From: Ogataea parapolymorpha DL-1
Taxonomy: Eukaryota > Ascomycota > Pichiomycetes > Pichiales > Pichiaceae
Assembly (NCBI RefSeq): GCF_000187245.1
Contig: NC_027865.1
Span: 806,001-870,000 of the forward strand
Direction of reading: 5' to 3'
DNA length: 64,000 nt
Shown: positions 54,940-63,892 of the stretch, one piece after another
Numbering within the stretch: the first letter of the stretch is position 1
Layout: the number at the start of each line of letters is the position of its first letter
The notes under the pieces: generated by a model
The model's database searches: none
Seen by the model: the letters and a program-made list of their open reading frames with translations, nothing else
Told to the model about the DNA's origin: nothing
Position numbers and translations under genes: made by a program

Positions 54940-57669
54940 TTAAAGACATGAAACTAAGGATATGATAAACAATATTGTGACAATGATGAGGCTGGAGTAA
55001 ACGGAGGCCTGGTGCCACATTGGGGCATTGCTGTAACGAGTCATAAGGAGGCACACAGAGACCCCGCTAAGGAAAAGACTCAAAACCAGACAGCCCATGC
55101 CAAAACAAAGCAGCAGGATCATTCCACTTGTTTGATCCAGATCATCGCCGGATTCCAGGGTTGAGAAAATGACACCCAGCCCAACACCGGTTGTGAGGAA
55201 AGACACCAGCATTGCAGTTAGATAAAGGAATGACAAAATGCGATCATGATTTACCTGGGCCAGCAGGTCATTCGATCTAGCTTCGCCGTAAACAAGAGAT
55301 GGTTGGCGACGGCGGTACGAGCGCTCGTTTTCAATTTGTTTACCGTATCGGTGAATAAACAACTTGTGGTCGCTATTGTCTGTGTCAGACTCCGTGTCAT
55401 TCTCCAATGGAGACGTCCCGTTGATCACTGATTTATAAAAATGCGGCCTATCCTGATGCGCTGGAAGTAAAGGAGAAGACTCTTCATGCTTGAATGAGTT
55501 GATGATATGCGTGAGTTTGCTCGAAATCTTATTTGACAAATTCAAAATTGCTTCAACTCTCGAAGACGTCAAGAATCCGAGGCCGAGGAAATTGCCAAAT
55601 GGCGTTCTTGAGTCCGAGAGCTCATAGTCGTCGTCGACATAGTATCCCTGATCATCGTCCGGATCGCTGCCATCATCAAACTCATTCCAGTACCTTTTGC
55701 CTTCTAGTAGTTGCTGCTGGAGTTCTTGCTGCTGCTGCAACTGTGCCTCGTATTTGTTCAACAGAATACCCTGGGGCGATGATTGTTTAGGAGCCTCCTC
55801 GGACACCTTCTTCGCGATTGATGGAAGTTTGCGGATATCCTTATTTTGTAGGTCGTCGAACCAAGGAACGACATATTCCAACATGGCTTCGTCTGTGAGT
55901 GAATCCTGGTAGAACTTGGATAGGATGTAATTATTTAATGAGAAATTAAGATTGTCCACTCTGTAAACAAGATGAGAGTTGATGAGAGACTGCACGACCG
56001 ACGGAAGAACTTTGAGCGGGGAGTCGTATTTGATTTCAAGAATCGAGTGAGGGAAAGAGATACTTTCTTCTGGCATATGGAAGTTGACATCCTTCTGTGA
56101 TGTAATTTGGGAAATCTGAATGTCACTGTCTAAGGTGATATAGCACTCTACTTTAGGAGATGTGTCTGTTTCCGTTACGCTGATGAATCGGAGTCTGTTG
56201 ACAGCAATTTTGGCCAAAGGAACCATTTTTTTGTCGATGCACCAGTCAAGCGACAGCTGAGCCATCTTAGGGTTTCCAAAAAGCCCCGATTCACACCATT
56301 CTTTCAAAATCTTGTTTTTAAACACCTCCACAGGCAGTTTTGACGGACTGAATAAAGAATGGATGAGCGAGTCGTTCAGGCTGGTCATGGCAAACTGGTG
56401 AAGACCACCAATAGGGGAGATCAAGAGCGGTCTTTCAGCCCGCTTGGAATTTGGATACTGCGTGTTATGGATCTGTGCAACCACTCCGCCAGAAAGAAAA
56501 TTGTCTGGCGTGGAAAGGAACCCGACGCCGTTCTGAGACGTCACCAAAGGATCATCGAGGTTGTTGAGCCAAATGGACATGACTTTGGTGTCCGGGTGGA
56601 ATGTCGTATCAGGATCTTCGGTGTGCTCTGTGAGGTCAAGTTCCGAGCGAGTGTGTTTGAGGTGGACTGAAGAGTTTTGCTCTGACAATCGTTGATTTTC
56701 GTATTGCCGGACCAGACCCTCCTGTTCGTGTTCTTCGTCCATGATGCCTGAATCGTCAGATATGAGTTTGAAGCCACTCAGAAGCTTGAACTTCATTTCG
56801 TCTAAATTGTCCTTATGAACCCAAAATCTCTGACACACCGAGCCTTTTTTGTGCGAGATGAGGTCGAAAGTGGTCGCTCTGGAATATATAAAATCTTTTG
56901 AGCGCCCATCTGTGAGAGAGGACAGTCCAAAGGAGTCCACAGTGGCAAAGGACTGCTTGCGATTGTTCCCGACGCTGGTATCCGTCTGTATCTGATTGGC
57001 ACGGTAATTGTTGATCACGTCAAACATCAATGTCAGCTCCAAAGCGGCATCGTTAAGATACAAATTGACGAACGAGTTTGGGTTCCCGTTGAGGCATTCC
57101 GTGGTGATCTTGTCCACAAGCTCCTGTTTGTGGGGATAATCGCTGTGTTTGATGAATTTTTTAAAAAGTTTCTTCACTGCAATTTTCTGCAAGAGAATAA
57201 ACCTAGAAAGATCTTGTAGCTCGCCCGAAAGAATTTCCAGCTCTTTCTGAATAAGCATCAGACGTCTTCCTTGAAGACGCTGCTGTAGTGCGCTAGGGTT
57301 ACTGTCCGAGTCGAGCGTCGAGTTGATGAAATTGTTAAGTAGACTTTTAGTGGCGAGAATTCTTCTGGATATTTCGCCGTACTTGGAATTGACGAATAGA
57401 GACGTAAACTCTATTTGTTCCTTGAAAGCCTTGAACAATTGTTTCAAGTGCTTCCTCGTCTTCTTGTCCTGTATAGAATTCGTCGAAAATCTCGAAAATG
57501 CGGTGTCGCCAGTATCGTTAGTGTCATTGGACTTGTCCGAGAGGCTTGAGCTCGAGTCCTTAATTGCAGTTGTGGCTTCTTTGATTTTGCGCTTGATGGC
57601 ATTATAGTCAATGTTGTAGTTCCTCCATTTGGAAACAGATCGGTCGTTGAATTCGTCGCCGAACTTCAT
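54940..57669 (-). CDS. VTC5: SPX-VTC-type vacuolar polyphosphate protein (Vtc5-like)
   Basis: 909 residues. An N-terminal SPX domain (1 to ~200) shows MKFGDEFNDRSVSKWRNYNIDY, the first helices with the inositol-polyphosphate-binding Lys-rich surface (AIKRKIKE) and IAVKKLFKKFIKHSD. The middle resembles a VTC domain but lacks the basic LRxR and acidic metal motifs of catalytic Vtc4, so it is probably inactive. The C-terminal ~100 residues hold three membrane segments of the DUF202/Vtc1 type. This pattern and length (S. cerevisiae Vtc5 is 869 aa) point to Vtc5, an activator of polyphosphate synthesis; Vtc2 or Vtc3 are less likely alternatives. A TATA box and an E-box lie upstream. Confidence 0.78.
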   Translation of the reverse strand: MKFGDEFNDRSVSKWRNYNIDYNAIKRKIKEATTAIKDSSSSLSDKSNDTNDTGDTAFSRFSTNSIQDKKTRKHLKQLFKAFKEQIEFTSLFVNSKYGEISRRILATKSLLNNFINSTLDSDSNPSALQQRLQGRRLMLIQKELEILSGELQDLSRFILLQKIAVKKLFKKFIKHSDYPHKQELVDKITTECLNGNPNSFVNLYLNDAALELTLMFDVINNYRANQIQTDTSVGNNRKQSFATVDSFGLSSLTDGRSKDFIYSRATTFDLISHKKGSVCQRFWVHKDNLDEMKFKLLSGFKLISDDSGIMDEEHEQEGLVRQYENQRLSEQNSSVHLKHTRSELDLTEHTEDPDTTFHPDTKVMSIWLNNLDDPLVTSQNGVGFLSTPDNFLSGGVVAQIHNTQYPNSKRAERPLLISPIGGLHQFAMTSLNDSLIHSLFSPSKLPVEVFKNKILKEWCESGLFGNPKMAQLSLDWCIDKKMVPLAKIAVNRLRFISVTETDTSPKVECYITLDSDIQISQITSQKDVNFHMPEESISFPHSILEIKYDSPLKVLPSVVQSLINSHLVYRVDNLNFSLNNYILSKFYQDSLTDEAMLEYVVPWFDDLQNKDIRKLPSIAKKVSEEAPKQSSPQGILLNKYEAQLQQQQELQQQLLEGKRYWNEFDDGSDPDDDQGYYVDDDYELSDSRTPFGNFLGLGFLTSSRVEAILNLSNKISSKLTHIINSFKHEESSPLLPAHQDRPHFYKSVINGTSPLENDTESDTDNSDHKLFIHRYGKQIENERSYRRRQPSLVYGEARSNDLLAQVNHDRILSFLYLTAMLVSFLTTGVGLGVIFSTLESGDDLDQTSGMILLLCFGMGCLVLSLFLSGVSVCLLMTRYSNAPMWHQASVYSSLIIVTILFIISLVSCL

Positions 57670-57840
57670 CTACTGTGCTGACCGTAACCAAAGGTGAAAT
57701 TCTTATCAGAAATAAAACAGGATAATGAGATTTGCAGAAATGCGTTAGCGAGAGACTTTTATGCCAAGATTTAATCAGAACACTTTAGGAGATGCAATTT
57801 TGTATCGCGCTTTTTTAACGTAAAAAGCTAAGGCCGGTTA

Positions 57841-57848
57841 TTTATATA
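57841..57848 (-). promoter_or_regulatory. TATA box of VTC5
   Basis: TATATAAA on the minus strand, about 175 bp upstream of the VTC5 ATG. Strong TATA boxes are typical of inducible yeast genes, in keeping with phosphate control of VTC genes in S. cerevisiae. Confidence 0.55.
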
Positions 57849-58018
57849 GCCTCTTCCGTGGTATATGCGCGCAGACCATTACGTCCGGTGATGAGATCCC
57901 GTTCAACGATTAATTACACTTGAACTTTGAACAATAGTGTTCCTGTAACATACTTGGCCGCAACACATTGTTCGCGCACCCCTTTATTGTTCTAGCTTTT
58001 TCTCACCTTGACTTTTTT

Positions 58019-58028
58019 CCCACGTGGG
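58019..58028. promoter_or_regulatory. CCCACGTGGG E-box (Pho4/Cbf1-type site)
   Basis: A 10-bp perfect palindrome with core CACGTG, about 350 bp upstream of VTC5 and 400 bp upstream of the gene at 58431. CACGTG is bound by Pho4 and Cbf1. VTC genes are Pho4 targets in S. cerevisiae, and a Cbf1 gene is in this window at 7 kb. Confidence 0.5.
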
Positions 58029-58430
58029 CCGCCGCACCGGGGTACAATATTCACGAATCCTGTGAATGGCCGACGCCAAGAGAGCTCATAGTAAGCGATT
58101 GTGATTGAAAAGACGTCTGGTTTCGCAGCAGCATCGTAGCAATTTGTACGTCACCTCGCGATATATCACAATTATGCTCGAAATTTTGGCGATCTATGCA
58201 TAGCTTTTTGCTTCCCAGGTCACACGACCGTAAATCAATTTTGGCTTCCTTGCCTATTCCGATGTCCTGTCAGCTGTAATTAATTGTCTTGTGCGCCAGA
58301 GAGAAAAACGAAGCGGCTTAAAGTCGGCCTGCCGAACGTGTTTTTTCAAATTCGCTACTCGTCACATTGACAAGCTGAAATGTAAATCAGTCCTAGCTAT
58401 AAATGCTCGTAGCTCATTCGCAAGACTCGT

Positions 58431-59321
58431 ATGGCTGACATCCCTAGGAAAAGGCCTACAAAACAGCTTTCCAGCGAGAGCCTGAAAGAGGATTTCGAGG
58501 ACTCACTGATAAATGAGTTCGACCTCCCAGCTATAGACGACGGCGAAACGGAATTTGGAGGCAGTGTCGAGCTACTTTACAATCGCACGTCGGAAGGCTT
58601 GCGTCTAGAAGAAAATTTCGACGGCTTCCCAAACGCAGATACGGAAGCAGAGCTGGACTCGGTGTACCAGAAAATGGCCCAGGCTTTGGAATACAGAGAC
58701 AAGCTGCTGGTAAAGGCAGTCATCCGGGAACTGGAGAAGGAAATGGCTGCCAAGATGAAAAAAATGCAGGAGCACAAGCAGAAATACGAGCTGCTGAAAA
58801 AAGTATACAAGCTACCAAGCGTCTCGAACTTGGCCGAATTTCGCACGGAGAAATCCACCCCGAAACCAAAACGCTCAAGACGCCACTCGATGGTTGCAGC
58901 TCGCACACACTTGGACCCCATCACTGAGGAAGCCGAGAAACGCGACGGCCCTATCCTGACAAGAACCAAGTCACATGACCCTGGTCACGAAAAGCAACAG
59001 AAGCAGAGCACCAGCTCCAACGTTCTCCCTATTCCGATCCCTTCGCTAAGTCCCACATATAACCGCTCCTCCGACCACAGAGACCTTCGCATTCTTTCGA
59101 CTATCGAGCTGATTTCCATCAAAAGCCGGATTCTCAATCATACTTTCCCCGACGTTGGCCGGATCACTGGTCTGGTGCTCAAATTCGAGCAGAATGCAGA
59201 TTACAAGCCGGGAACGCGTAAATCCCTGTTAATTCGCAAGCTTAATAACAAAATACTCTTGCAAGAGATCGAGCACGAACTAGCTGCTCGGGGTGAAATC
59301 GCCAAAAATGTGTTGCAATAA
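58431..59321 (+). CDS. Uncharacterised coiled-coil protein (296 aa)
   Basis: 296 residues, not recognised. The N-terminus is acidic (EDFEDSLINEFDLPAIDDGETEF). A strong heptad coiled coil spans about 77-127 (YQKMAQALEYRDKLL onward, rich in Lys, Glu, Met). Residues 131-210 are basic and Ser/Thr/Pro-rich with RRxS-type kinase sites (KRSRRHS). The C-terminus (about 215-296) looks folded (LRILSTIELISIKSRILNHTF, VGRITGLVLKF, LLQEIEHELAARGEI). It could be a structural or spindle-pole/adaptor protein, but nothing decides this. It converges with POB3 (33 bp) and starts after the long promoter shared with VTC5. Confidence 0.72.
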   Translation: MADIPRKRPTKQLSSESLKEDFEDSLINEFDLPAIDDGETEFGGSVELLYNRTSEGLRLEENFDGFPNADTEAELDSVYQKMAQALEYRDKLLVKAVIRELEKEMAAKMKKMQEHKQKYELLKKVYKLPSVSNLAEFRTEKSTPKPKRSRRHSMVAARTHLDPITEEAEKRDGPILTRTKSHDPGHEKQQKQSTSSNVLPIPIPSLSPTYNRSSDHRDLRILSTIELISIKSRILNHTFPDVGRITGLVLKFEQNADYKPGTRKSLLIRKLNNKILLQEIEHELAARGEIAKNVLQ

Positions 59322-59354
59322 GCTAAATAATTACAAATTGATTTATTACTTTTA

Positions 59355-60938
59355 CTAGGTTTTTGGCTTCTTCTTTTGAGGTTCATCGTCCTCTCCGTCT
59401 TCACTGACGCTAGCATCAGAATCAAACTCCTCTGCAACATCAGAGCCAGACATGTCCTCGTCCTTGAAGTCCTCGTCTGGAGATTCGTCGTCGTCGGCAG
59501 ATCCCATGTCCATGTCGCTGTCACCATCGGACTCTGCCATAGCAGATGCCAACATCTCCTGCGCAACCTTCTCGTCGTTTCTAACCTTGAGGTTCTTGCT
59601 TTTGAAGAAGTTCTCAAGAAGCGTTTGCTCACCTCGGTCCATATTTCCAAAGCTGTGCGAGCGTGCCCCATTACGGAGGTTCACTTCCATATCAAAAGTT
59701 CTCGATGCACCTGTGCCAGAGCCAATTCTCGAGAATACAATGTTGGTGATCTCCGAGTATGGAATCAGAACTGTAGGTTTGGTGACAAAAAGCAAGCATT
59801 TTTCGAGCGGATAGAGTTGTCCCTCGTTGGCCTTTAGAGAGCAAGAAATCGCAACCTGCGAATCTTTGGACATGAAATTGCCAGGAACCACAACACGTCT
59901 CTCGGTGAATCCCTTCAGTATACTGGTCATCACCATGTACGTGTTATTGTTGTAAGTTTTGTTGAGTCGCTCTTTGTACTTGCTTTCGTACTCCTCGTCG
60001 TCCAGGTTCAGCTCAACCTCGATTTCTTCCTCGGAAGACACTTGAATAGTCAAGAAGGAATATCTGGTCTGCCCTTGTCTCAATGGGGGATCGACTTGAA
60101 GTACAATCAAGTGGTTCAATTGGTACAGTTTTGGTAGCGAGAATATTCTCTGGATTTGCGAGTATTGCAGCTTGTAGTCGTACGTCTTACCTCTGAGACG
60201 CATAAACGTATCGTACATGTCCACATCGTAACGACCTCTTGGAGTGAGAAACAAGATTTCTTCAAAGGAAACAATTGCCTCGCCAGTGACCTGGCCAACG
60301 TCAGCCTTTTCTCTGAGCTGGTCGCTGAACACTTGAGCGAGCGACCTTGGCTCCGATGCCTCGTTTTTCTCGCCATCCTCACCTTCCTCTTCCTCTTCAG
60401 ACAGAGTTCCTGGAATATACAGCTTCATCTCCACCAATTCGTCTCCAGTACGTTCTGGTTCGTGTTTCTCGCCTAGGTTCATCTCCACCGTAACTTCATT
60501 CTTTCTGCTCAAATTACTGTTAGTGATGTCCGAGTACGGAATCTCAAAAGCGGGTCTGTTGTTGACATTGAATATTAGCTCGTTTCTCGTGAGCTGGGTC
60601 TTTCCCCAATTCCAGCCACGCAATGAGTGTTCCCTAACTTCGAGCTGGACGCTGAAATTTCTCTGCAATTCGTTCTTCAGGCCGTTCAAATCCTGCTGAT
60701 CAAACCCGTCAAGCATTACAACCCCCTTATTCTTGGTGTCTATGCGCAATTCCCAGCCACGAGATCCTCTGGACCAGTGAGCACTGGAGATTTCGTCGCT
60801 GGGCAGGAGAAACGGAGTGGACTTCACGGTGGATCCAGGAGCAGCTTGCGCCTTCCATCCGAGACCGGAATCGGCAATACGCATTCTGCCAGCCTGTTTC
60901 GACTGATTCAAGTATATCTTCTCGTACTCAGTGGACAT
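59355..60938 (-). CDS. POB3: FACT histone chaperone subunit
   Basis: 527 residues (552 in S. cerevisiae) from [15 protein letters not shown] at 60938; seven upstream codons begin with TTG. The N-terminal SSRP1/Pob3 domain ([10 protein letters not shown] and [15 protein letters not shown]) and the tandem PH-like domains (about 190-450, including [15 protein letters not shown] and [18 protein letters not shown]) are intact. The C-terminal ~65 residues are very acidic and end in a basic patch, KKKPKT. As in fungi generally, no HMG box is fused. With Spt16 it forms FACT, which moves nucleosomes aside for RNA and DNA polymerases. Divergent from SUB2 (130 bp). Confidence 0.96.
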   Translation of the reverse strand: MSTEYEKIYLNQSKQAGRMRIADSGLGWKAQAAPGSTVKSTPFLLPSDEISSAHWSRGSRGWELRIDTKNKGVVMLDGFDQQDLNGLKNELQRNFSVQLEVREHSLRGWNWGKTQLTRNELIFNVNNRPAFEIPYSDITNSNLSRKNEVTVEMNLGEKHEPERTGDELVEMKLYIPGTLSEEEEEGEDGEKNEASEPRSLAQVFSDQLREKADVGQVTGEAIVSFEEILFLTPRGRYDVDMYDTFMRLRGKTYDYKLQYSQIQRIFSLPKLYQLNHLIVLQVDPPLRQGQTRYSFLTIQVSSEEEIEVELNLDDEEYESKYKERLNKTYNNNTYMVMTSILKGFTERRVVVPGNFMSKDSQVAISCSLKANEGQLYPLEKCLLFVTKPTVLIPYSEITNIVFSRIGSGTGASRTFDMEVNLRNGARSHSFGNMDRGEQTLLENFFKSKNLKVRNDEKVAQEMLASAMAESDGDSDMDMGSADDDESPDEDFKDEDMSGSDVAEEFDSDASVSEDGEDDEPQKKKPKT

Positions 60939-60989
60939 GATGGCACAAATAATATTCAAATCAAAAATTCACCTAATTTACGTGTCACG

Positions 60990-60998
60990 GTTACCCTG
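60990..60998 (+). promoter_or_regulatory. GTTACCCTG (Reb1-like) site between POB3 and SUB2
   Basis: GTTACCCTG, differing by one base from the Reb1 core TTACCCG. The same nonamer occurs on the minus strand in the FAS1-NTE1 promoter (44609-44617). It is about midway in a 130-bp divergent promoter. Confidence 0.3.
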
Positions 60999-61068
60999 CC
61001 TAAAGTTTTCCCATTTGGTCGACGAACACCAAATGGCAAAACCATTTCTTGAAAAAAACCATTACAAC

Positions 61069-62405
61069 ATGTCTGCCGAGGGAGAAGAAGAATTATTGGA
61101 CTACTCCGACTCCGAAGAAATCAACGTGCAGCCAGCTCAACAGGCTGCCGCTGGCGAGGAGGGGAAGGAAGAAACAGACAAAAAGGGTTCTTATGTTGGA
61201 ATCCACACCACTGGTTTCAGAGACTTCTTGTTGAAGCCTGAGCTTTTGAGAGCCATTGCTGATTGTGGTTTCGAACACCCTTCCGAAGGTAAGTGCGAAG
61301 CTTTAAGTTGCCACTAACAATATCAGTTCAACAAGCCTGTATTCCTCAGTCCATTCTTGGTAATGACGTTCTTTGTCAGGCCAAGTCTGGTCTTGGTAAG
61401 ACTGCTGTTTTCGTGTTATCCACCTTGCAACAATTGGATCCTACACCTGGTGAGATTTCTACGGTTGTCATTTGTCACACCAGAGAATTGGCATACCAAA
61501 TCAAGAATGAGTACGCCAGATTTTCTAAGTATATGCCTGAGGTCAAGACTGAAGTGTTTTACGGAGGTGTTAACATCAAGCAGGATGCTGAAAAATTGAA
61601 GAACAAAGATACTTGTCCGCACATTGTTGTTGGTACCCCTGGTAGATTGAACGCCCTGGTCAGAGACAAGCTGATCAGACTGAACAACGTGAAGAACTTC
61701 GTCATCGACGAGTGTGACCAGGTTCTCGAGCAAGTTGACATGAGAAGAGACGTTCAGGAGGTTTTCAGAGCCACGCCTTTCCAAAAACAGGTGATGATGT
61801 TCTCGGCCACCCTGTCACAGGAGATCAGACCGATCTGCAAAAAGTTCATGAAGAACCCATTAGAGATCTACGTTGATGACGAGAAGAAACTCACTCTGCA
61901 CGGTTTGCAACAATACTACATCAACCTGCCGGAGGAGAAAAAGAACTTGAAGCTGGCTGAGCTCCTAGACTCCCTGGAGTTCAACCAGGTCATTATCTTC
62001 GTCAAGTCGACAAAGAGAGCTACCGCTTTGAACAAATTATTGTGCGACTCCAATTTCCCGTCTATTGTCGTCCACTCTGGTATTCCTCAGGAGGAAAGAA
62101 TTGCCAGATACAAGTTGTTCAAAGAGTACAATAAGAGAATCTGTGTGTCAACCGACGTGTTTGGAAGAGGTATTGATATCGAGAGAATCAACTTGGCTAT
62201 TAACTACGACTTGCCAAGTGAGGCTGATCAATACCTTCACAGAGTCGGCAGAGCTGGTAGATTCGGTACTAAGGGTCTGTCTGTGTCGTTCGTGTCGAAC
62301 GAGCAGGACCAGGAGATTCTGAACAAGATTCAAGAGCGGTTCGACGTCAAGATTCAAGAGTTCCCTGCCGAGGGAGTCGATCCATCCACCTACATGAACA
62401 CTTGA
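61069..62405 (+). CDS. SUB2: DECD-box RNA helicase of spliceosome assembly and mRNA export (one intron)
   Basis: Spliced: exon 1 at 61069-61288, exon 2 at 61327-62405, 432 residues (446 in S. cerevisiae). Exon 1 encodes [17 protein letters not shown] to HPSE; exon 2 continues [12 protein letters not shown], restoring the Q motif. Motif I AKSGLGKT is at 92-99 and motif II is DECD (201-204), the hallmark of the Sub2/UAP56 group. SAT and [13 protein letters not shown] (motif VI) follow. Sub2 helps Prp5-stage U2 recruitment and, within TREX, loads Yra1 for mRNA export. The splice is certain because exon 2 has no start upstream of the Q motif. An intron in a splicing factor gene could allow feedback. 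Confidence 0.97.
61289..61326 (+). other. Intron of SUB2 (38 nt)
   Basis: Donor GTAAGT at 61289, branch site ACTAAC and acceptor CAG ending at 61326. The branch A is 9 nt before the end. It splits a valine codon after the first base. Confidence 0.93.
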
Positions 62406-62492
62406 ATCAGGTGACCAAAAGTTGTACTAGTGTATTTTACGTATTGAACTAGAAAGATATATCTTATAGCCTGTTATGTTAGTTTGGTGTGT

Positions 62493-62538
62493 GGTGCTCG
62501 GTGCTCGGAGTACCATATGCAGGTTTCTCTCCTGCATA
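62493..62538. repeat. Direct repeat and 8-bp hairpin between SUB2 and the zinc transporter
   Basis: Tandem GGTGCTC at 62493-62499 and 62500-62506, then a perfect inverted repeat (TATGCAGG, 7-nt loop, CCTGCATA) at 62516-62538. The region is the 202-bp gap between two convergent genes, so it may lie in both 3' UTRs. It is the widest convergent gap in the window. Confidence 0.5.
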
Positions 62539-62607
62539 GTATATGCATCATCGGCATGACTATCAACAAAAATATTATTGACTTTATTCACATTAAATAG
62601 TTACAGA

Positions 62608-63741
62608 TTATGCCCATTTTCCGAGCAATGCCATGAGTCCAGCCCCGACGCACATGATCACGTAAGCGACAACCATCTTTTTAATGTTCTTTCTGCCTCT
62701 GAACTCGTCGCTGAAGAGGAATTCGTGAGCCATCAGCTCTATGAGACCAGTGTAAAGCAGAATTCCTGCCGAAATCGAGTCGAAGACACCGTTGGTGATG
62801 AGGGCTCTACGCGAGTTTGGTGGGTATGTCTGGCGAACTCCAAGACCAATAGCAATGGCAATTGGAGTACATATACCATAAGCACCAGCAAGCAGCCATG
62901 GAGTGAATCTTCTCTTCTTCTCCCAATTGACCATAGCAATTCTGCTTCCAAGACCCAATCCCTCGAACAGCTGGTGGAAGACGATAACGATGTAAAGATT
63001 AACAAACTCATCACCAGAAACGGCCAAAGTCAAGCCAACAAACACGGAATGGAAGACAACACCGAACTCCAGAACGAAAACGTTGAGCAATTGTCCATAG
63101 TAGTATTCTTTAGTCTGGTCCTCGGCAAGTGTGCCAATGACCTCTGGGTCTTGGTGTTCCTTCGCGTGCTGATAATGGCGTGCAGACATGTCCAAAATGG
63201 CGGTGTTGTTGCCGTTCTGAATACTAGGAGGCTCCTGGGTCTCTCTCACGTACTCTGGCTCGAGCTCGCTCTTCACATCCTCGTCGTTGGTCTTCTTGAC
63301 AAACAGGTCAGTTTCACCGAAATGAGAGTGGTTGTGCTCATGGACACCGTTCATGCCTTCGACGTTTGCTTCCATCCATTTGTAAGCCATAAGTTCTGCG
63401 AAAAACATCACCATCAAAGTAATCAAACAGATACCAAAAGCCATTGGATAGCCAGTGAATGGCTCTCCCAAACACTCGTTTCCCAAAGCGTCACTGGCTG
63501 GCTCCAGAAGATGTATCAGCGAGGTGGCCACGATCACGCCAGATCCAAAGTATTTCGTAATAAAGAAACACCATGGGGGAAGTCTAATAAAGGAATATCT
63601 AGATGACAGAATTGGGAAGTATGCTCCAAAAGCGGAAGCCACCAGAACAACAAAGACAGAACTAATACGTGCCCCCCAGTGTTCGCCGTTATATTCGTTG
63701 TCAGACACACAGCCTTCCTCTTCACGTCTCCAGAGATCCAT
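62608..63741 (-). CDS. ZIP-family zinc transporter (Zrt1/Zrt2-like)
   Basis: 377 residues (Zrt1 376, Zrt2 422). About eight membrane helices, with the cytosolic loop between helices 3 and 4 carrying a His cluster, HEHNHSH (134-140). Metal-site residues in the helices are present: His231 in FHSVFVGLTLAVS and His256/Glu260 in HQLFEGLGLGSR, the ZIP signature. It imports Zn2+ across the plasma membrane. High- versus low-affinity type cannot be decided. On its own strand a TATAAAA lies about 105 bp upstream (63843-63849), preceded directly by CACCACTAGGGTG, a degenerate palindrome close to the Zap1 ZRE. Confidence 0.92.
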   Translation of the reverse strand: MDLWRREEEGCVSDNEYNGEHWGARISSVFVVLVASAFGAYFPILSSRYSFIRLPPWCFFITKYFGSGVIVATSLIHLLEPASDALGNECLGEPFTGYPMAFGICLITLMVMFFAELMAYKWMEANVEGMNGVHEHNHSHFGETDLFVKKTNDEDVKSELEPEYVRETQEPPSIQNGNNTAILDMSARHYQHAKEHQDPEVIGTLAEDQTKEYYYGQLLNVFVLEFGVVFHSVFVGLTLAVSGDEFVNLYIVIVFHQLFEGLGLGSRIAMVNWEKKRRFTPWLLAGAYGICTPIAIAIGLGVRQTYPPNSRRALITNGVFDSISAGILLYTGLIELMAHEFLFSDEFRGRKNIKKMVVAYVIMCVGAGLMALLGKWA

Positions 63742-63842
63742 TGCTGATGACAGTCAGGCGAAAATCCCAGTTTTTAAAGGAAATTCGTCTTTACTATATT
63801 GGTTATGCACATGCAGGGTGTGGTCCATATTCGACTAGAAAA

Positions 63843-63862
63843 TTTTATACACCCTAGTGGTG
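63843..63862 (-). promoter_or_regulatory. TATA box with adjacent ZRE-like palindrome
   Basis: TATAAAA (63843-63849) and, just upstream, CACCACTAGGGTG (63850-63862). The inner 11 bases match the Zap1 consensus ACCYYNAAGGT at all but two symmetric positions. Zinc-responsive control is plausible but unproven. Confidence 0.35.
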
Positions 63863-63892
63863 ACTTACGTAAACATTTATTTTTATGCACTT

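Larger units (their letters stand above)
57670..58430. other. VTC5 / unknown-gene divergent intergenic region
   Basis: 761 bp, the longest gene-free stretch in the window. Landmarks: a TATATAAA on the minus strand at 57841-57848 serving VTC5, a palindromic CCCACGTGGG at 58019-58028, and TATAAA on the plus strand at 58398-58403, only 28 bp before the next ATG. A RTGATGA C-box-like match near 57889 has no nearby CTGA, so no snoRNA is called. No tRNA-type A or B box pair was recognised. Confidence 0.5.

Noticed and set aside
57889..57895. RTGATGA C-box-like match that could mark a C/D snoRNA in the VTC5 upstream region.
   Set aside because: No CTGA D box or terminal stem within a suitable distance was seen.
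58398..58403. TATAAA as the TATA box of the gene at 58431.
   Set aside because: It lies only 28 bp from the ATG, too close for usual yeast start-site scanning, so it is mentioned but not called.
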